Positions 38,140 through 49,976 of a stretch of DNA of 64,000 bases are shown here, piece by piece. The position numbers were made by a program, and so were the translations under genes. Below the pieces are notes generated by a model that did not search any database, was not told the origin of the DNA, and saw only the letters and a program-made list of their open reading frames with translations. The DNA is from Chondrus crispus. Lineage: Eukaryota; Rhodophyta; Florideophyceae; Gigartinales; Gigartinaceae. The stretch is from positions 100,275 to 164,274 of the forward strand of contig NW_005178601.1 in assembly GCF_000350225.1 (NCBI RefSeq), read 5' to 3'. Each line of letters begins with the position of its first letter. The stretch's first letter is position 1.

Positions 38140-38631
38140 AATAAGGAATATGAAGATAATCGTCAGTAACAGATTTTGGAATTATTGCTCTTAAGAACCA
38201 CCAAAACGTGCAAAGACAATCACTTAGATGTGTAGGAAATGGAAAGAAACTCAAAACTTACTTTGCATGAGAGAACGAAGAAAAACCAAATGCGAGATTG
38301 ACGACGACGGCGGTAGCGGGAGCGGAAACGAAGACGAAGACCAAAGACAGAGACAGCAGCAAGAACCACAGCAAGAACGAAAGCCAAACCAAGGACGAAG
38401 ACAACGAAGACAGCAGGGGCGATGACCAAAACCAATTCACACAACAGAGCAAGAACGACAGCAGCAGCGAAAACCAAAACCAAGAACGACGGCAAGAACG
38501 AGAGCGACAACGACAGCGAGAAGACCAGCGGAAAGAACGACCAGAAACGGCAGCGAAAACGACAGCGACAACGACGGCAGAAACAACGGAACGAGAACGA
38601 CAGACACATGCAGTGAAACGAAAGCGAGAGA
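38140..38631 (-). other. B1 leader, pyrimidine-rich in sense
   Basis: 38260-38631 is purine-rich on the plus strand with short AGCAGAAAC/AACGAGAAC-like units, like the equivalent part of the A leaders. 38140-38259 has no recognised feature. Open frames on the plus strand here are low-complexity and not credible. Confidence 0.65.
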
Positions 38632-38645
38632 CTGGGCTCATAACC
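38632..38645 (-). other. Primer binding site of B1 (tRNA-iMet anticodon arm type)
   Basis: CTGGGCTCATAACC on the plus strand: one base differs from the A family site. It sits directly against LTR III. Confidence 0.8.
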
Positions 38646-40850
38646 TAATGGTAGGTTCGGAGGGGCAAGGGAAAGAAGGAGGGCAGGTTGATGTGTGTGA
38701 GTGAAGGAGTTGGTACCGAGGTTTACTTTGAAGCCGTTTTCCTGCGATACTTATACACTTCGAGTGCTACACTATCGCTCTACTCCGACTCCCAGTAAAC
38801 CATACTCTACTATGCGCGACCAAGCGCGGTCCTCTTGTGGCCGGACCATACTGTTCGATTTCCACCTTACGAATCGATTCGTAACTATTAGCTCACAACT
38901 ATTTCTACACATTCCAAATGACTGTAAACCATGGCCCTATGCATGCAACTGTTTCACACCTTACTAATCTGCATCCAGTCATGCCAGACTTCATTGTTGT
39001 GCAACGAACAACTTGGCACTTGTCTATTTCCAACAACGCAAACGTCTTTCATATCACAATCGCCATACGTATCCTTGTTTCTCACCTTACTAATTTCGCC
39101 AAGCACTGTCAGATAATTATGGCAAGTTATAACAATGTGCATCCAGACTTTCTACACAACTCACATGAGAATAATGGTAGGTCAGCGGGGCGAAGGGGAT
39201 TCGAAGGACGGTTGATGAGGTGAAGTTGAAGGATTGGGTGCCGATTTACTTTGAGTCGCCAACTTCTGGCACTACTTATACACTTCTGCAATCTTCTAGA
39301 ACTCTACTACCAAACACTACGACACACATACTACAAATGTATTGGCTCTAACACATGTGCCCGTCTTGCTACTCAGCCAAACTGGCGATGGCCCAACGAA
39401 CAGAACAGAAAACCGCCTTACGAATTAGCACTGTCATGACGGAGAAATTAGTAAGGCAGTACAACAAAGCACAGCAAAGCACAAATTCCCTTAATATTCC
39501 AAATCCAGCGTGGCACAAATTCGTAAGGCACGTTTACAGCTCACACGTTGCCTTACGAATTCAAATCAATCCTGCAAGGACTGTTTACAGCGCACACGTT
39601 GCCTTATGAATCTGAATCTCTCGTGAGGTCCTGTCCAATGTCAATTACAACAGTGCACATTTTGCCTTACGAATTCAAAACTCGCCCAACGGTATCTTTG
39701 TGTCCTGCTGTACCCGTGCTGCACTCCATGGACGCTGTAAACCTTTGGCACGTGCCAGGCACCCGCCACCAAGGTTCTATACTTTGTCTGTAAGACTGCA
39801 GGCGTACTGTACGCGTCCGACAGTGTAATGAGAACATGTGTCCAGGTCATACACGTGTCGGGCGGAGAAAATGAAACATGCTCAGATTGTACTGTACACC
39901 GCAACCGTGTACATATTTCACACGTGTACACGTCGAAACCCAAACGTGCTCCTGAAGAACTGTAGAGTGCAACCGTGTACAGAAAGCACACGTGTACACG
40001 TTGAAAATCAAACTTGCTCAGCTCGTCACGCAGAGTGTTTTTGCTTTTACACGTGTCATACCTGTCGTCGTTTGTCATGCATATCAGCATGTGGTCGTAG
40101 AATTACAACAGAGAATACATGTAAATCACACGAGTACTGTCATGAACTTGCATCCAACGGCGCACCATGACGAGAGCACAGTGCAACGGCGCGTGCTCAC
40201 GCAAGACTCGCATACAGCGTGACGCGTACACAGAATAATCGCACAACTGTATTCCTCTCGCGAGAAGTACTTGTTGTACTTTTGATTCACATGTACTGTA
40301 CTCGGACACGCGCAGGATCGCAAACAGTCTGACACTGTAAAACTGCAAACCCTCATGTGCATACACCTGGATGCGTGTACATGTGTACGTACACGAATCT
40401 ACCTGGCGACGTGTACATGTGTACACGGCATACATGTATCCCGCCCGGGGGCCCCATGCAATTACCCATTACAACCATGGCAAGCCACTTGAAACCCCCA
40501 AAACAACGTAATTATGGCATATACAGGCCATTTAAAGTACATCACAAGGCCAATGACTCACACGTGGACAATGCTCGACCAATAGATTTGCAGCATTAGA
40601 CCTGAGGGCCAATAGAATTGCAGTATTTCCTGTGTAGTCTATAGTGCTACGGGCCAAGGTTCCACTTGGCAAAACTATGCAAATTTGCATGACCCTCCGA
40701 GAGGCCACTTTCGTCCCCGGAACCCCAAAATCTGGGATTTTACACGTGTCATGTCGTGATATGGGTAAGAGTGCCCGGACCGTGCAGTCATGTACACGTG
40801 TCACTCGATTTTGACCTTTTCAGATAACAGCATGTGGTCGCACATTTTCA
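38646..40850 (-). repeat. LTR III, shared by B1 and B2, split by a solo LTR I
   Basis: The LTR proper is about 1.26 kb (38646-39171 and 40116-40850). On one side it touches a primer site (B1), on the other a polypurine tract and RNase H end (B2). It contains TATAAG on the minus strand (38750-38755), CCTTAC(G/T)AAT motifs like those of LTR I, two CCAATAGA boxes near 40579 and 40610, and CACGTG palindromes near 40740 and 40795. The same sequence begins again at 63767 in the other orientation. Confidence 0.85.
39172..40110 (-). repeat. Solo LTR I inside LTR III
   Basis: 939 bp from TAATGG to TTACAACA, flanked by GAGAA at 39167-39171 and 40111-40115. The clean target duplication and lack of a body mark it as the remnant of a full A-I insertion lost by LTR-LTR recombination. 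Confidence 0.92.
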
Positions 40851-40864
40851 ATACCTCCCCTCGA

Positions 40865-42831
40865 TCACATGCTTTGGGCAGCTTTCCACTCGGAAAGCCC
40901 AACCATGCCCACGAACTTTTCAAACAGCACGCGACCAAGTGGTTTGGTCAGCATATCGGCTGGCATTTCTGTTGTCGGACAATGGTACAATGTGACCAGT
41001 TTTCGCTGCACCGCATCTCGAACAAAAATGATACGTAATATCAATGTGCTTGTTGCGACGATTTGTAGATTCGTTCTGAGCAAACGCAATCGTACCAGCG
41101 TTGTCACATCCAACGCGAATTGTTGGATCCGAATTTGCACCAAGTACATCGGCATGGAAGCGTCGAAGCCACGCGGCCTCTTTGCATGCTTCACTGAGTG
41201 CGATGTATTCTGCCTCACAAGTAGACTTTGCAACTACTGTTTGTTTCCGGGAAGCCCAACTGATAGGCCCATCACAAAGCTTGAACACGTACCCACTCGT
41301 TGATTTTCGTGATTCAAGGCATCCACCCCAATCTGCGTCGCTATACCCATGAAGTTCCGTACCAAGATCATCTTTACCAAACACTATTCCAAGATGCTGG
41401 GACCCACGCAAGTATCTCAAAACACGTTTCACACCTGACCAGTGCGACTCGTGAGGGTCGGCACAGTGTTGAGATAACTTTCCAATGGCATACGCAATAT
41501 CGGGGCGGGTCCCGACCATTAGGAACATTAGACATCCAATGGCCTGACGATATGGTTCAAAGCATGGATTGTCATCAGTGCCAGTTTCGGCCACTTGCAT
41601 TGTGACATGTCGAGACTGTTCCATCGGAGTAACGCAAGGATTGCATGCCGACATTTTGAACCGTTTCAGTACTGCTTGGGCATACTTCGACTGCGTGACG
41701 GTCAGGACGTGTTTAGAACGTATACGGTCGATCTCTAGACCAATACAAGTCTTCGCTTCGCCAAGGTCTTTCATATCGAATCGTTTGTTGAGTTCATTTT
41801 TCATCCATAGTATGGCCTCCAAGTCACTTCCAGCTAGCAGCAGATCGTCCACGTACAACGCGATAATCATGATGACATTGCCTTGACGTCGAATGTAAAG
41901 ACATGGGTCGCTGCGTGTAGTGTTGAAACCAAGTTCAGTGATCAGAAACTCATCGATCTTACTATGCCATTGGCGATGGGCTTGCTTAAGACCATAGATT
42001 GCTTTCAAAAGTTTACACACCGAATCAGGTTTGACTTTGTCGATGCATCCTTCAGGTTGCTCCATGTAGATTTCTTCGTGAAGTTCACCGTTGAGGAAGG
42101 CAGTCACCACGTCCATCTGATGCAGCTCAAGGTCAAAGTGCGCAACCAGTGCCAGCAGCAGACGGATAGTTGTGAACTTGATGACAGGGGCGAAAGTTTC
42201 AGTGTAATCGATGCCTTCTACTTGTTGAAAGCCTCGTGCCACAAGACGTCCCTTTGCAGTTTCGACCAATTTTCCGGACTCGTCAGGAAGTTGCTTCACT
42301 CCGAAAACCCACCTAAAAGTCAGGACGTTTGATGCCTGAGATCTTGGAACAAGTGTCCATGTTTTGTTTTTGTGTTGTGAAGCAACTTCTTTGTCGATGC
42401 CCTTCTGCCAGAAGCGAGCTTTTGGACTGACTTCTGCCAGAAGCGAGCTTTTGAAGAATCCATAGCTTGGTTGTACGAGTTTGGGATTTCCGTTATCACA
42501 TGGGCGTGGCTAAGGAGTCCAGCAGTCACCAAAGCTGCTGCCCACCACGCCCCAGGCGTTTTGCGAACGCGAGTGGACCGACGGAGATTAGTTGGCGGAT
42601 CAATCGTTTCTTCCTCAACTTCGTGTTGGTCAACTGTTTCGGTGGTTTCGTCCTCCCCTGCAGTTGGAGAGGAGTTGGAGGATTCGTCAGAGTCTTGTTG
42701 TTCATCCGGCGATGATGCTTCTGATGCCACTGCATCATTTTCTGCAACTTCCTCATCGATGTTCAAGTTGATTGTGTCATCATCAGTTGTAGCCTCCTCG
42801 TTTGTATCCATCGGTTCACCAGATTTGCCTC
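40865..42831 (-). pseudogene. B2 pol, RT and RNase H portion
   Basis: It codes for the acidic linker after integrase, RT (VTAFLNGELHEEIYMEQPEG, YVDD), RNase H (DADWGGC) and the C-terminal end with ADMLTKPLGR, which B1 lacks. It is essentially the same as the B1 protein where they overlap. Fossil with a small number of breaks, cut by A5 at its sense start. Confidence 0.85.
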
Positions 42832-42836
42832 CCGTG

Positions 42837-43774
42837 TACTGGAAGGTCAGCGGGGCAAAGGGAAATCGAAGGACGGTTGATGAGGTGAAGTTGAAGGATT
42901 GGGTACCGATTTACTTTGAGTCGCCAACTTCTGGCACTACTTATACACTTCTGCAATCTTCTAGAACTCTACTACCAAACACTACGACACACATACTACA
43001 AATGTATTGGCTCTAACACATGTGCCCGTCTTGCTACTCAGCCAAACTGGCGATGGCCCAACAAACAGAACAGAAAACCGCCTTACGAATTAGCATCGTC
43101 ATGACGGAGAAATTAGTAAGGCAGTACAACAAAGCACAGCAAAGCACAAATTCCCTTATCATTCCAAATCCAGCGTGGCACAAATTCGTAAGGCACGTTT
43201 ACCGCTCACACGTTGCCTTACGAATTCAAATCAATCCTGCAAGGACTGTTTACAGCGCACACGTTGCCTTATGAATCTGAATCTCTCGTGAGGTCCTGTC
43301 CACTGTCAATTACAACAGTGCACATTTTACCTTACGAATTCAAAACTCGCGCAACGGTATCTTCGTGTCCTGCTGTACCCGTGCTGCACTCCATGGACGC
43401 TGTAAACATTTGGCACGTGCCAGGCACCCGCCACCAAGGTTCTACACTTTGTCTGCAAGACTACAGGCGTACTGTACACGTCCGACAGTGTAATGAGAAC
43501 ATGTGTCCAGGTCATACACGTGTCGGGCGGAGAAAATGAAACATGCTCAGATTGTACAGTACACCGCAACCGTGCACATATTTCACACGTGTACACGTCG
43601 AAAACCAAACGTGCTCCTGAAGTACTGTAGAGTGCAACCGTGTACAGAAATCACACGTGTACACGTTGAAAATGAAACTTGCTCAGCTCGTCACCCAGAG
43701 TGTTTTCATTTTACACGTGTCATACCTGTCGTCGTGTGTCATGCATATCAGCATGTGGTCGTAGAATTACAAAA
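42837..43774 (-). repeat. LTR I, 3' LTR of A5
   Basis: About 938 bp, TACTGG to TTACAAAA. Nearly identical to its partner over the R/U5 side and clearly different over the U3 start. The inner boundary is approximate because of the unusual join. Confidence 0.85.
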
Positions 43775-43783
43775 TTCTCTTAA

Positions 43784-46700
43784 TCACATGCTTTTACCAG
43801 AAGTAGCTACTGCAAGCCCTAGAAGTTCTACAAACTTCTGGAACAGAACTCGCCCAAGTGCTTTCGTCAGGATATCTGCAGGCATGGAAGTGGTCGGGCA
43901 ATGTGACAAAGAAATGACGTTTCTCTTAATTGCATCTCGTACATAGTGGTATTTCACATCAACATGTTTGTTACGACGGTTGACCGATTCATTCTGCGCA
44001 TACGAAATAGTCCCTGCATTGTCACACCCCATCACAATCGTGGGATCAGAATCAAGTCCAAGGACATCAGCAACCACTTGACGCAACCAAGTCGCCTCCT
44101 TACACGCTTCACATAGTGCAATGTACTCAGCTTCACACGTCGAAGTTGCAACCACAGTCTGTTTCCGGGAACTCCAACTGATCGCTCCACCGCAGAACTT
44201 GAAAACATATCCGCTGGTCGACTTGCGAGAGTCTGAACAACCGGCCCAGTCAGCATCACTGAAGCCGAACAACTCCGGCGATTTAGATTTATTGTCAAAC
44301 ACGATTCCTAAGTTTCGAGTCCCTTGCACGTATCGCATTACCCGTTTCACACCTGCCCAGTGTGACTGACATGGGTTGACAGAATGTTGACAAAGCTTTT
44401 CAATCGCATATGCCAAGTCTGGACGAGTGCCAACCATCAAGTACATCAGGGATCCCACTGCCTCACGATACGGTACATTTGTTTCGGAGTCGTTTTCGGT
44501 TGAAATCGTGGTTGTGTGACCTTGTTCCATTGGAGTCAGAGAGGGGTTACACGTTGACATTCGAAAACGCTCAAGCACTTTTGATGCATACTTAGTTTGA
44601 GTGAGACTCAACGTCTTGGCGCTGCGATCCCTTTGAATTTCAAGACCAATGCAGACTTTTGCTTCACCAAGGTCTTTCATCTCAAACCGTTTGTTAAGCT
44701 CCCCCTTCATCCATTTGATGGCATCGATATCACTACCGGCGAGTAACAAGTCATCGACATAAAGTGCAATCAACATGATAGTGTTACCGATGCGTTTAAT
44801 GTAGAGACAAGGATCACTACGCGAAGTCTCGAATCCCAATTCACCAATTAAGAAATCATCCACTTTGGCATGCCATTGACGATGTGCTTGTTTAAGACCG
44901 TAAAGTGCTTTCAAAAGTTTGCACACCTGGTTACTTTTGCTTTTGTCAATGCACCCTTCGGGTTGCTCCATGTAGATGTCTTCATCCAAGTCGCCGTTCA
45001 AAAACGCAGTCACGACATCCATCTGATGAAGTTCGAGGTCGTAATGAGCAACTAAGGCAAGAAGTAGACGAATAGTCGTAAACTTTATGACAGGGGCATA
45101 TGTCTCAGTATAGTCAAGACCTTGCACTTGCTGGAATCCACGAGCAACAAGTCTGGCTTTTGCACTTTCAACTATATTGCCATTTGCATCATGCAGTTGC
45201 TTGACATTGAAAACCCATCGAGATGTCAAGATGTTTGACGCCTCAGATCGAGGAACAAGTTTCCAAGTCCGATTCTTAGTCTGCGAGGCAAGTTCTTTGT
45301 CAATGCCGATCTGCCAAAATGCAGCTCTAGGACCGTTGGTTGCCTGGTTGAAAGTCTTGGGACCTTCAATAGCGACATGCGCATGTGAAAGAAGAGCAGC
45401 TGCAAAGTTGCTCCTCCACCATGATCCGGGAGGTCTGCTGACTCGAGACGATCTTCGCACAGCTGGAGCCGGAGTTGGAGGAGTGACATTCGGAGTTTCC
45501 ACGGCAGTTGGTACATCATCTTCATCTTCATCATTCTCACTTACAGAATGAGCACCATCGTTTTCAAGAACCTCCTCCGAAACTTCATTCTCTTCAGAAC
45601 CGACCTCATCCGTATTTGGGGTATCAGCTGTATTCCTATTGTCGCCATCGAGCAGTACAACGTCAACATCAGAGTTGATTGAATCACCTTCGTGTGCAGG
45701 AATGTCATGCATACCACATGTCGATTCATCAAACTTGACATCCCGTGACACAACAATTTTATTCAACTCTCCGTCCCAAAGTTTGTATGCCTTACTGCAT
45801 TGCGAGTACCCAAGAAACATCGCTTCACGCGCTCGCAAGTCCAGCTTACGGAGCTCTAATTTCGGTAATGTATACCAACACTTTGACCCAAATACTCGCA
45901 AATGGCCAACATTTGGAGTAGAATTCATCCAAATGTGGTGCGGAGTTGTCTTAACCGGCAAAGCGCGTGAAGTAACTCGATTACGTACATATACCGAAGT
46001 GGCAAGAGCCTCGGCCCAGAATCGCTTACTGACCTGTTTATGAGAAAGCATTGAGCGGACAAGATCAATCAAAGTTCGATTTAAACGTTCAGCAACACCG
46101 TTTTGTTCAGGGGTGTATGCCGTTGTGAGTTGGTGCTGCGTACCGTTTAAATCTAAATGCGACTTGAATTCCGTCGACAAGTACTCTCCCCCTCGATCAG
46201 TGCGAAGCACCTTTACTTTGCGACCAGTGTGGGTTTGAGCCAACTTTTCATACAACTTGTATTTTGCAAACGCCTCAGATTTATTTCTCATCGTGTACAC
46301 AACAACCCAGTTCGAGTGATCATCTACAAATGTAATGAAGTATCTCGAACCACCAATGGACTGTACTTCGAGCGGACCGCAAACATCAGAATGTACCAAG
46401 TCAAGACAGTTCTGTGCTCGAGACGATGATCGCTGTTTTGGGATTACTGATCGCGTTGCTTTCCCAAACACACACGCAGGACAAATGGGAGAGTGATTGT
46501 CAGACTTCGGATTCATTGCACTGATGACATCGCTTTGACGAACGTTGATGCCACTTACCACATTATTGTGAATCATTGATGCGATTCCTTGTACATTAAC
46601 ATGGGCCATGCGTTCATGTAGCGTCTGCAGGGTAACTACGTGAGCAGAAAAGGTTTCATTCATGACGTCAAGTATGTACAAATCCCCAACTTGACTCGCT

Positions 46701-47893
46701 GTGGCAACTACAGTTGGTCCTGCAGTAACGCGGCATTTTTCATTTTCAAATGACACTTGCAAACCCTTTGAAACCATTTGGCTAACAGACAGTAGCGAGT
46801 ATCCGAAATCAGGGACATGCAAAACGTTTGACAATTTGCAAGGATGGGGACTACCGTTGACGTTCAACATGAATTCTACCTCGCCGCGACCAGCGACATT
46901 AGCTCTAGCCTTCGTGCCCATCTCGACTGATCCAGATTGCATCTGTTCATACGTAACGAACAAAGAGCGATCAAACGTAATGTGAGCGCTGCAACCGGAA
47001 TCGACAAGCCATGACCTTGCGTTTGCAGCCCTCTTTTCTGGAGTGGAAGTCGAAAGCAAGCAAGTAAAGTCACTCTCCGCAAAGGCAGCAGTAGAATTGT
47101 CATCTCGAGAAACGAATGCACTTGGCTTCAAGGCAGTGTTGCGTGACCGAAACCCATCTGGCGGTGCAGGTCGGCGCCCATTCACGTCCTTGCCCCAGCA
47201 ACGCGCTGCAGTATGCCCATGTCTATTGCAATTCGTACATTTCATATCGCGTCGAATAGGCATACGATTGACAAGTGCAGGTGCATGTGGTGATGAAGCA
47301 GAAGCGGTCTTCATGCTTTCTCGTTGTTCTTCTTGCAGCAGACGACTCTTCACAAACTCGAGTCCAAACACTTTATCTTTATTGCCAAGTGCGTCAAGAG
47401 CAACAATCAAGTTATCGAATCGTGGAGGCAAGCCATTCAACACAGCCATTGCAACTTCTTTATCGTCAATCTCAACACTCATTGACTGCAATCTGGCAGC
47501 AAGTTGCCTCACACGATTGATGAACACGAGCACTTTCTCGGATGGGAGCATGGATACAGTGTAAAAGTCGCGACGGGCGGCAAGTTTGTTGAGCAAAGTA
47601 TGACGCTCAAACACATTCAGAATTGCTTCCCATGTCTCTTTCGCACTGCTACACCCTCGCACGTGTTGCAAGTAGTCATCCGAGAGCGTGAGTCCGATGA
47701 CTGCCTTTGCTTTTGCGTCACCACGGATCCATTTTCTCCGGTCATCTGACGTCGCATTCTCCGGGATATCATCAAAAACGTATTGATCGACATCTCGGAG
47801 AGCAAGCAGTAGCTCGATTTTCTGCTTCCAGATGTAAAAGTTAGATGCGGTCAGCTTCTCGATTCTGACCGATCCAGAGCTTTGGTCATCCAT
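43784..47893 (-). CDS. gag-pol: A5 gag-pol polyprotein (Copia A-I), 1369 aa
   Basis: It starts at the ATG at 47893 (MDDQSSGS). Domains and length equal A1: UBN2 gag, zinc knuckle CTNCNRHGHTAARC, protease VDSGCSAH, DD35E integrase (HSDVCGP, RTDRGGEYLS, NGVAERLNRT), RT with YVDD, RNase H with DADWAGC and a C-terminal ADILTKAL. The linker STPEKRAANARSW places it with A1. The frame is open from end to end. Element protein, not host. Confidence 0.93.
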   Translation of the reverse strand: MDDQSSGSVRIEKLTASNFYIWKQKIELLLALRDVDQYVFDDIPENATSDDRRKWIRGDAKAKAVIGLTLSDDYLQHVRGCSSAKETWEAILNVFERHTLLNKLAARRDFYTVSMLPSEKVLVFINRVRQLAARLQSMSVEIDDKEVAMAVLNGLPPRFDNLIVALDALGNKDKVFGLEFVKSRLLQEEQRESMKTASASSPHAPALVNRMPIRRDMKCTNCNRHGHTAARCWGKDVNGRRPAPPDGFRSRNTALKPSAFVSRDDNSTAAFAESDFTCLLSTSTPEKRAANARSWLVDSGCSAHITFDRSLFVTYEQMQSGSVEMGTKARANVAGRGEVEFMLNVNGSPHPCKLSNVLHVPDFGYSLLSVSQMVSKGLQVSFENEKCRVTAGPTVVATASQVGDLYILDVMNETFSAHVVTLQTLHERMAHVNVQGIASMIHNNVVSGINVRQSDVISAMNPKSDNHSPICPACVFGKATRSVIPKQRSSSRAQNCLDLVHSDVCGPLEVQSIGGSRYFITFVDDHSNWVVVYTMRNKSEAFAKYKLYEKLAQTHTGRKVKVLRTDRGGEYLSTEFKSHLDLNGTQHQLTTAYTPEQNGVAERLNRTLIDLVRSMLSHKQVSKRFWAEALATSVYVRNRVTSRALPVKTTPHHIWMNSTPNVGHLRVFGSKCWYTLPKLELRKLDLRAREAMFLGYSQCSKAYKLWDGELNKIVVSRDVKFDESTCGMHDIPAHEGDSINSDVDVVLLDGDNRNTADTPNTDEVGSEENEVSEEVLENDGAHSVSENDEDEDDVPTAVETPNVTPPTPAPAVRRSSRVSRPPGSWWRSNFAAALLSHAHVAIEGPKTFNQATNGPRAAFWQIGIDKELASQTKNRTWKLVPRSEASNILTSRWVFNVKQLHDANGNIVESAKARLVARGFQQVQGLDYTETYAPVIKFTTIRLLLALVAHYDLELHQMDVVTAFLNGDLDEDIYMEQPEGCIDKSKSNQVCKLLKALYGLKQAHRQWHAKVDDFLIGELGFETSRSDPCLYIKRIGNTIMLIALYVDDLLLAGSDIDAIKWMKGELNKRFEMKDLGEAKVCIGLEIQRDRSAKTLSLTQTKYASKVLERFRMSTCNPSLTPMEQGHTTTISTENDSETNVPYREAVGSLMYLMVGTRPDLAYAIEKLCQHSVNPCQSHWAGVKRVMRYVQGTRNLGIVFDNKSKSPELFGFSDADWAGCSDSRKSTSGYVFKFCGGAISWSSRKQTVVATSTCEAEYIALCEACKEATWLRQVVADVLGLDSDPTIVMGCDNAGTISYAQNESVNRRNKHVDVKYHYVRDAIKRNVISLSHCPTTSMPADILTKALGRVLFQKFVELLGLAVATSGKSM

Positions 47894-49003
47894 TTCGCCG
47901 AATGGATGTACCCTTCGAGTATACAAGGTCTTCTGTTCCGGGATCCCAAGCCGTTAACCGATAGTCAACACAATGGCAAGCCCACCCGTATAAGAAGTTT
48001 GTAGCGATTACTCGGAAACGTTCTTGGTGCTTGTTCCCGGCGGAGTGGAACAAGCGTATTCTTCTTAAAAATGCCTTAGGGCGCTACCCCTGTATGTCGG
48101 CCAGTGCGGGTCTTTCGACTGTGAACTAAATCAAACGTGCCACGAGTAAGCACAACACTTTGCCTGTAGACGAACCAGGACTTTTGGTCACTACCGCGAA
48201 CGGTCCCTGCAACCGAAATCGGCTTGTCCAAACTTGATACGGTACTACCCCAATGAGGTTTCCCACAACACAAGAATGAAACTGCCTTCGTCGTACTCGT
48301 GTGATTTGTTCACAATCACTCCTTGGGTCACCCTCTTCCGTGCGAACTTAATCAAGGTACGCGACCTTATACACGTATAGTGAGAGGTTCAGTGTTTAGG
48401 CACGTTTTCTCTTCACCCAGGGGACCGAAGTCGTACCTATAGGGCTAATACCGAGAGCGTTACCCACACCGCCGACGCACCTCCCGAAGGCAGAGTGCCG
48501 ATCGACTAGACCAGTACACTGTGATCCTCCCCGAGGATCAGTGTTTCGTCTCTCGACGATTCTTGGTCGGACCCTCGCTCAAGTCAGATTTCCAATGGCA
48601 CAAGCCTTTCACCAAGAGCGAGGGTATCGGCAGCTACGACGATCACCGGCGTGATCGAAGGGCAGTCTTCTTGGATTGATATGGTACGTTGGCGACTAGG
48701 GACTACACCCACAGCTCACACAACGATTGCCAAGACCAAGCTGCAACAGACACGAAGAAGATCCACCAAGTTGAAACGACAGCAAGTAGACGAAGACGAA
48801 CGACCAAGATGATAACGACAGCAAGTAGACGACGATAGAACGAAACGAACGACGGCGGCGGTGGAAACGGCGGCGGAAACGACAGCAGAAACCAAAACGA
48901 GAACGACAGCGGAGACCAAAACGAGAACGACAGCAGAAACAAACACGAAAACGGCAGCACAAACTGAGAACGAGCACTCACACAGCGGAACAATAACGTT
49001 GAA
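47894..49003 (-). other. A5 leader
   Basis: The 50-nt block is at 47940-47989. The hairpin-rich section follows at about 48030-48660, including the 9-bp stem partner pair near 48580-48630. The pyrimidine-rich (sense) part has 24-bp units at 48879-48902, 48903-48926 and a degenerate 48927-48950. Confidence 0.7.
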
Positions 49004-49017
49004 CTGGGCCCATAACC

Positions 49018-49971
49018 TACTGGAAGGTCAGCGGGGCAAAGGGAAATCGAAGGACGGTTGATGAGGTGAAGTTGAAGGATTGGGTACCGATTTACTTTGA
49101 GTCGCCAACTTCTGGCACTACTTATACACTTCTGCAATCTTCTAGAACTCTACTACCAAACACTACGACACACATACTACAAATGTATTGGCTCTAACAC
49201 ATGTGCCCGTCTTGCTACTCAGCCAAACTGGCGATGGCCCAACAAACAGAACAGAAAACCGCCTTACGAATTAGCATCGTCATGACGGAGAAATTAGTAG
49301 GGCAGTACAACAAAGCACAGCAAAGCACAAATTCCCTTACTATTCCAAATCCAGCGTGGCACAAATTCGTAAGGCACGTTTACAGCTCACACGTTGCCTT
49401 ACGAATTCAAATCAATCCTGCAAGGACTGTTTACAGCGCACACGTTGCCTTATGAATCTGAATCTCTCGTGAGGTCCTGTCCACTGTCAATTACAACAGT
49501 GCACATTTTACCTTACGAATTCAAAACTCGCGCAACGGTATCTTCGTGTCCTGCTGTACCCGTGCTGCATGCAGCATGGAGTGCACTCCATGGACGCTGT
49601 AAACCTTTGGCACGTGCCAGGCACCCGCCACCAAGGTTCTATACTTTGTCTGTAAGACTGCAGGTGTACTGTATGCGTCCGACAGTGTAATGAGGACATG
49701 CGTCCAGGTCATACACGTGTCGGGCGGAGAAAACAAAACATGCTCAGATTGTACTGTACACCGCAACCGTGTACATATTTCACACGTGTACAGGTTGAAA
49801 ACCAAACTTGCTCCTGACGTACTGTAAAGTGCAGCCGTGTACAGAAATCACACGTGTACACGTTGAAAATCAAACTTGCTCAGCTCGTCACGCAGAGTGT
49901 TTTCATTTTACACGTGTCATAACTGTCGTCGTGTGTCATGCATATCAGCATGTGGTCGTAGAATTACAACA
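49018..49971 (-). repeat. LTR I, 5' LTR of A5
   Basis: 954 bp; slightly longer than its relatives because of a small palindromic duplication near 49567-49582. TATAAG is on the minus strand at 49121-49126. Four CACGTG palindromes lie at about 49715-49920. Confidence 0.9.
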
Positions 49972-49976
49972 CCGTG

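Larger units (their letters stand above)
14505..38645 (-). mobile_element. Copia B element B1, broken and split by A3 and A4
   Basis: On the minus strand B1 has its primer site at 38632-38645, leader at 38631-37595, a leader end with gag start at 30874-30681, and gag-pol at 18236-14505, where it ends at the join region. A3 (18237-30680, TSD TCCTC) and A4 (30875-37589, TSD GAAAT) split it. The LTR III at 38646-40850 serves as its 5' LTR and is shared with B2. No 3' LTR III is found on the left. It is an older fossil with two nested insertions and one truncated end. Confidence 0.85.
42837..49971 (-). mobile_element. Copia A-I element A5, whole-looking body, mosaic LTRs
   Basis: LTR I copies lie at 42837 to about 43774 and 49018-49971. 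Target copies CCGTG are at 42832-42836 and 49972-49976 in B2. Gag-pol is 47893-43784, the leader 47894-49003 and the primer site 49004-49017. The 3' LTR is preceded in sense by the TAAGAGAA / TTTTGTAATT join instead of the usual polypurine tract. The long frame is open, so the coding part looks whole; the 3' end is rearranged. Confidence 0.9.

Noticed and set aside
38298-38648. Low-complexity Lys/Glu/Thr-rich plus-strand frame
   Set aside because: It is the antisense of the pyrimidine-rich B leader; composition alone explains it.
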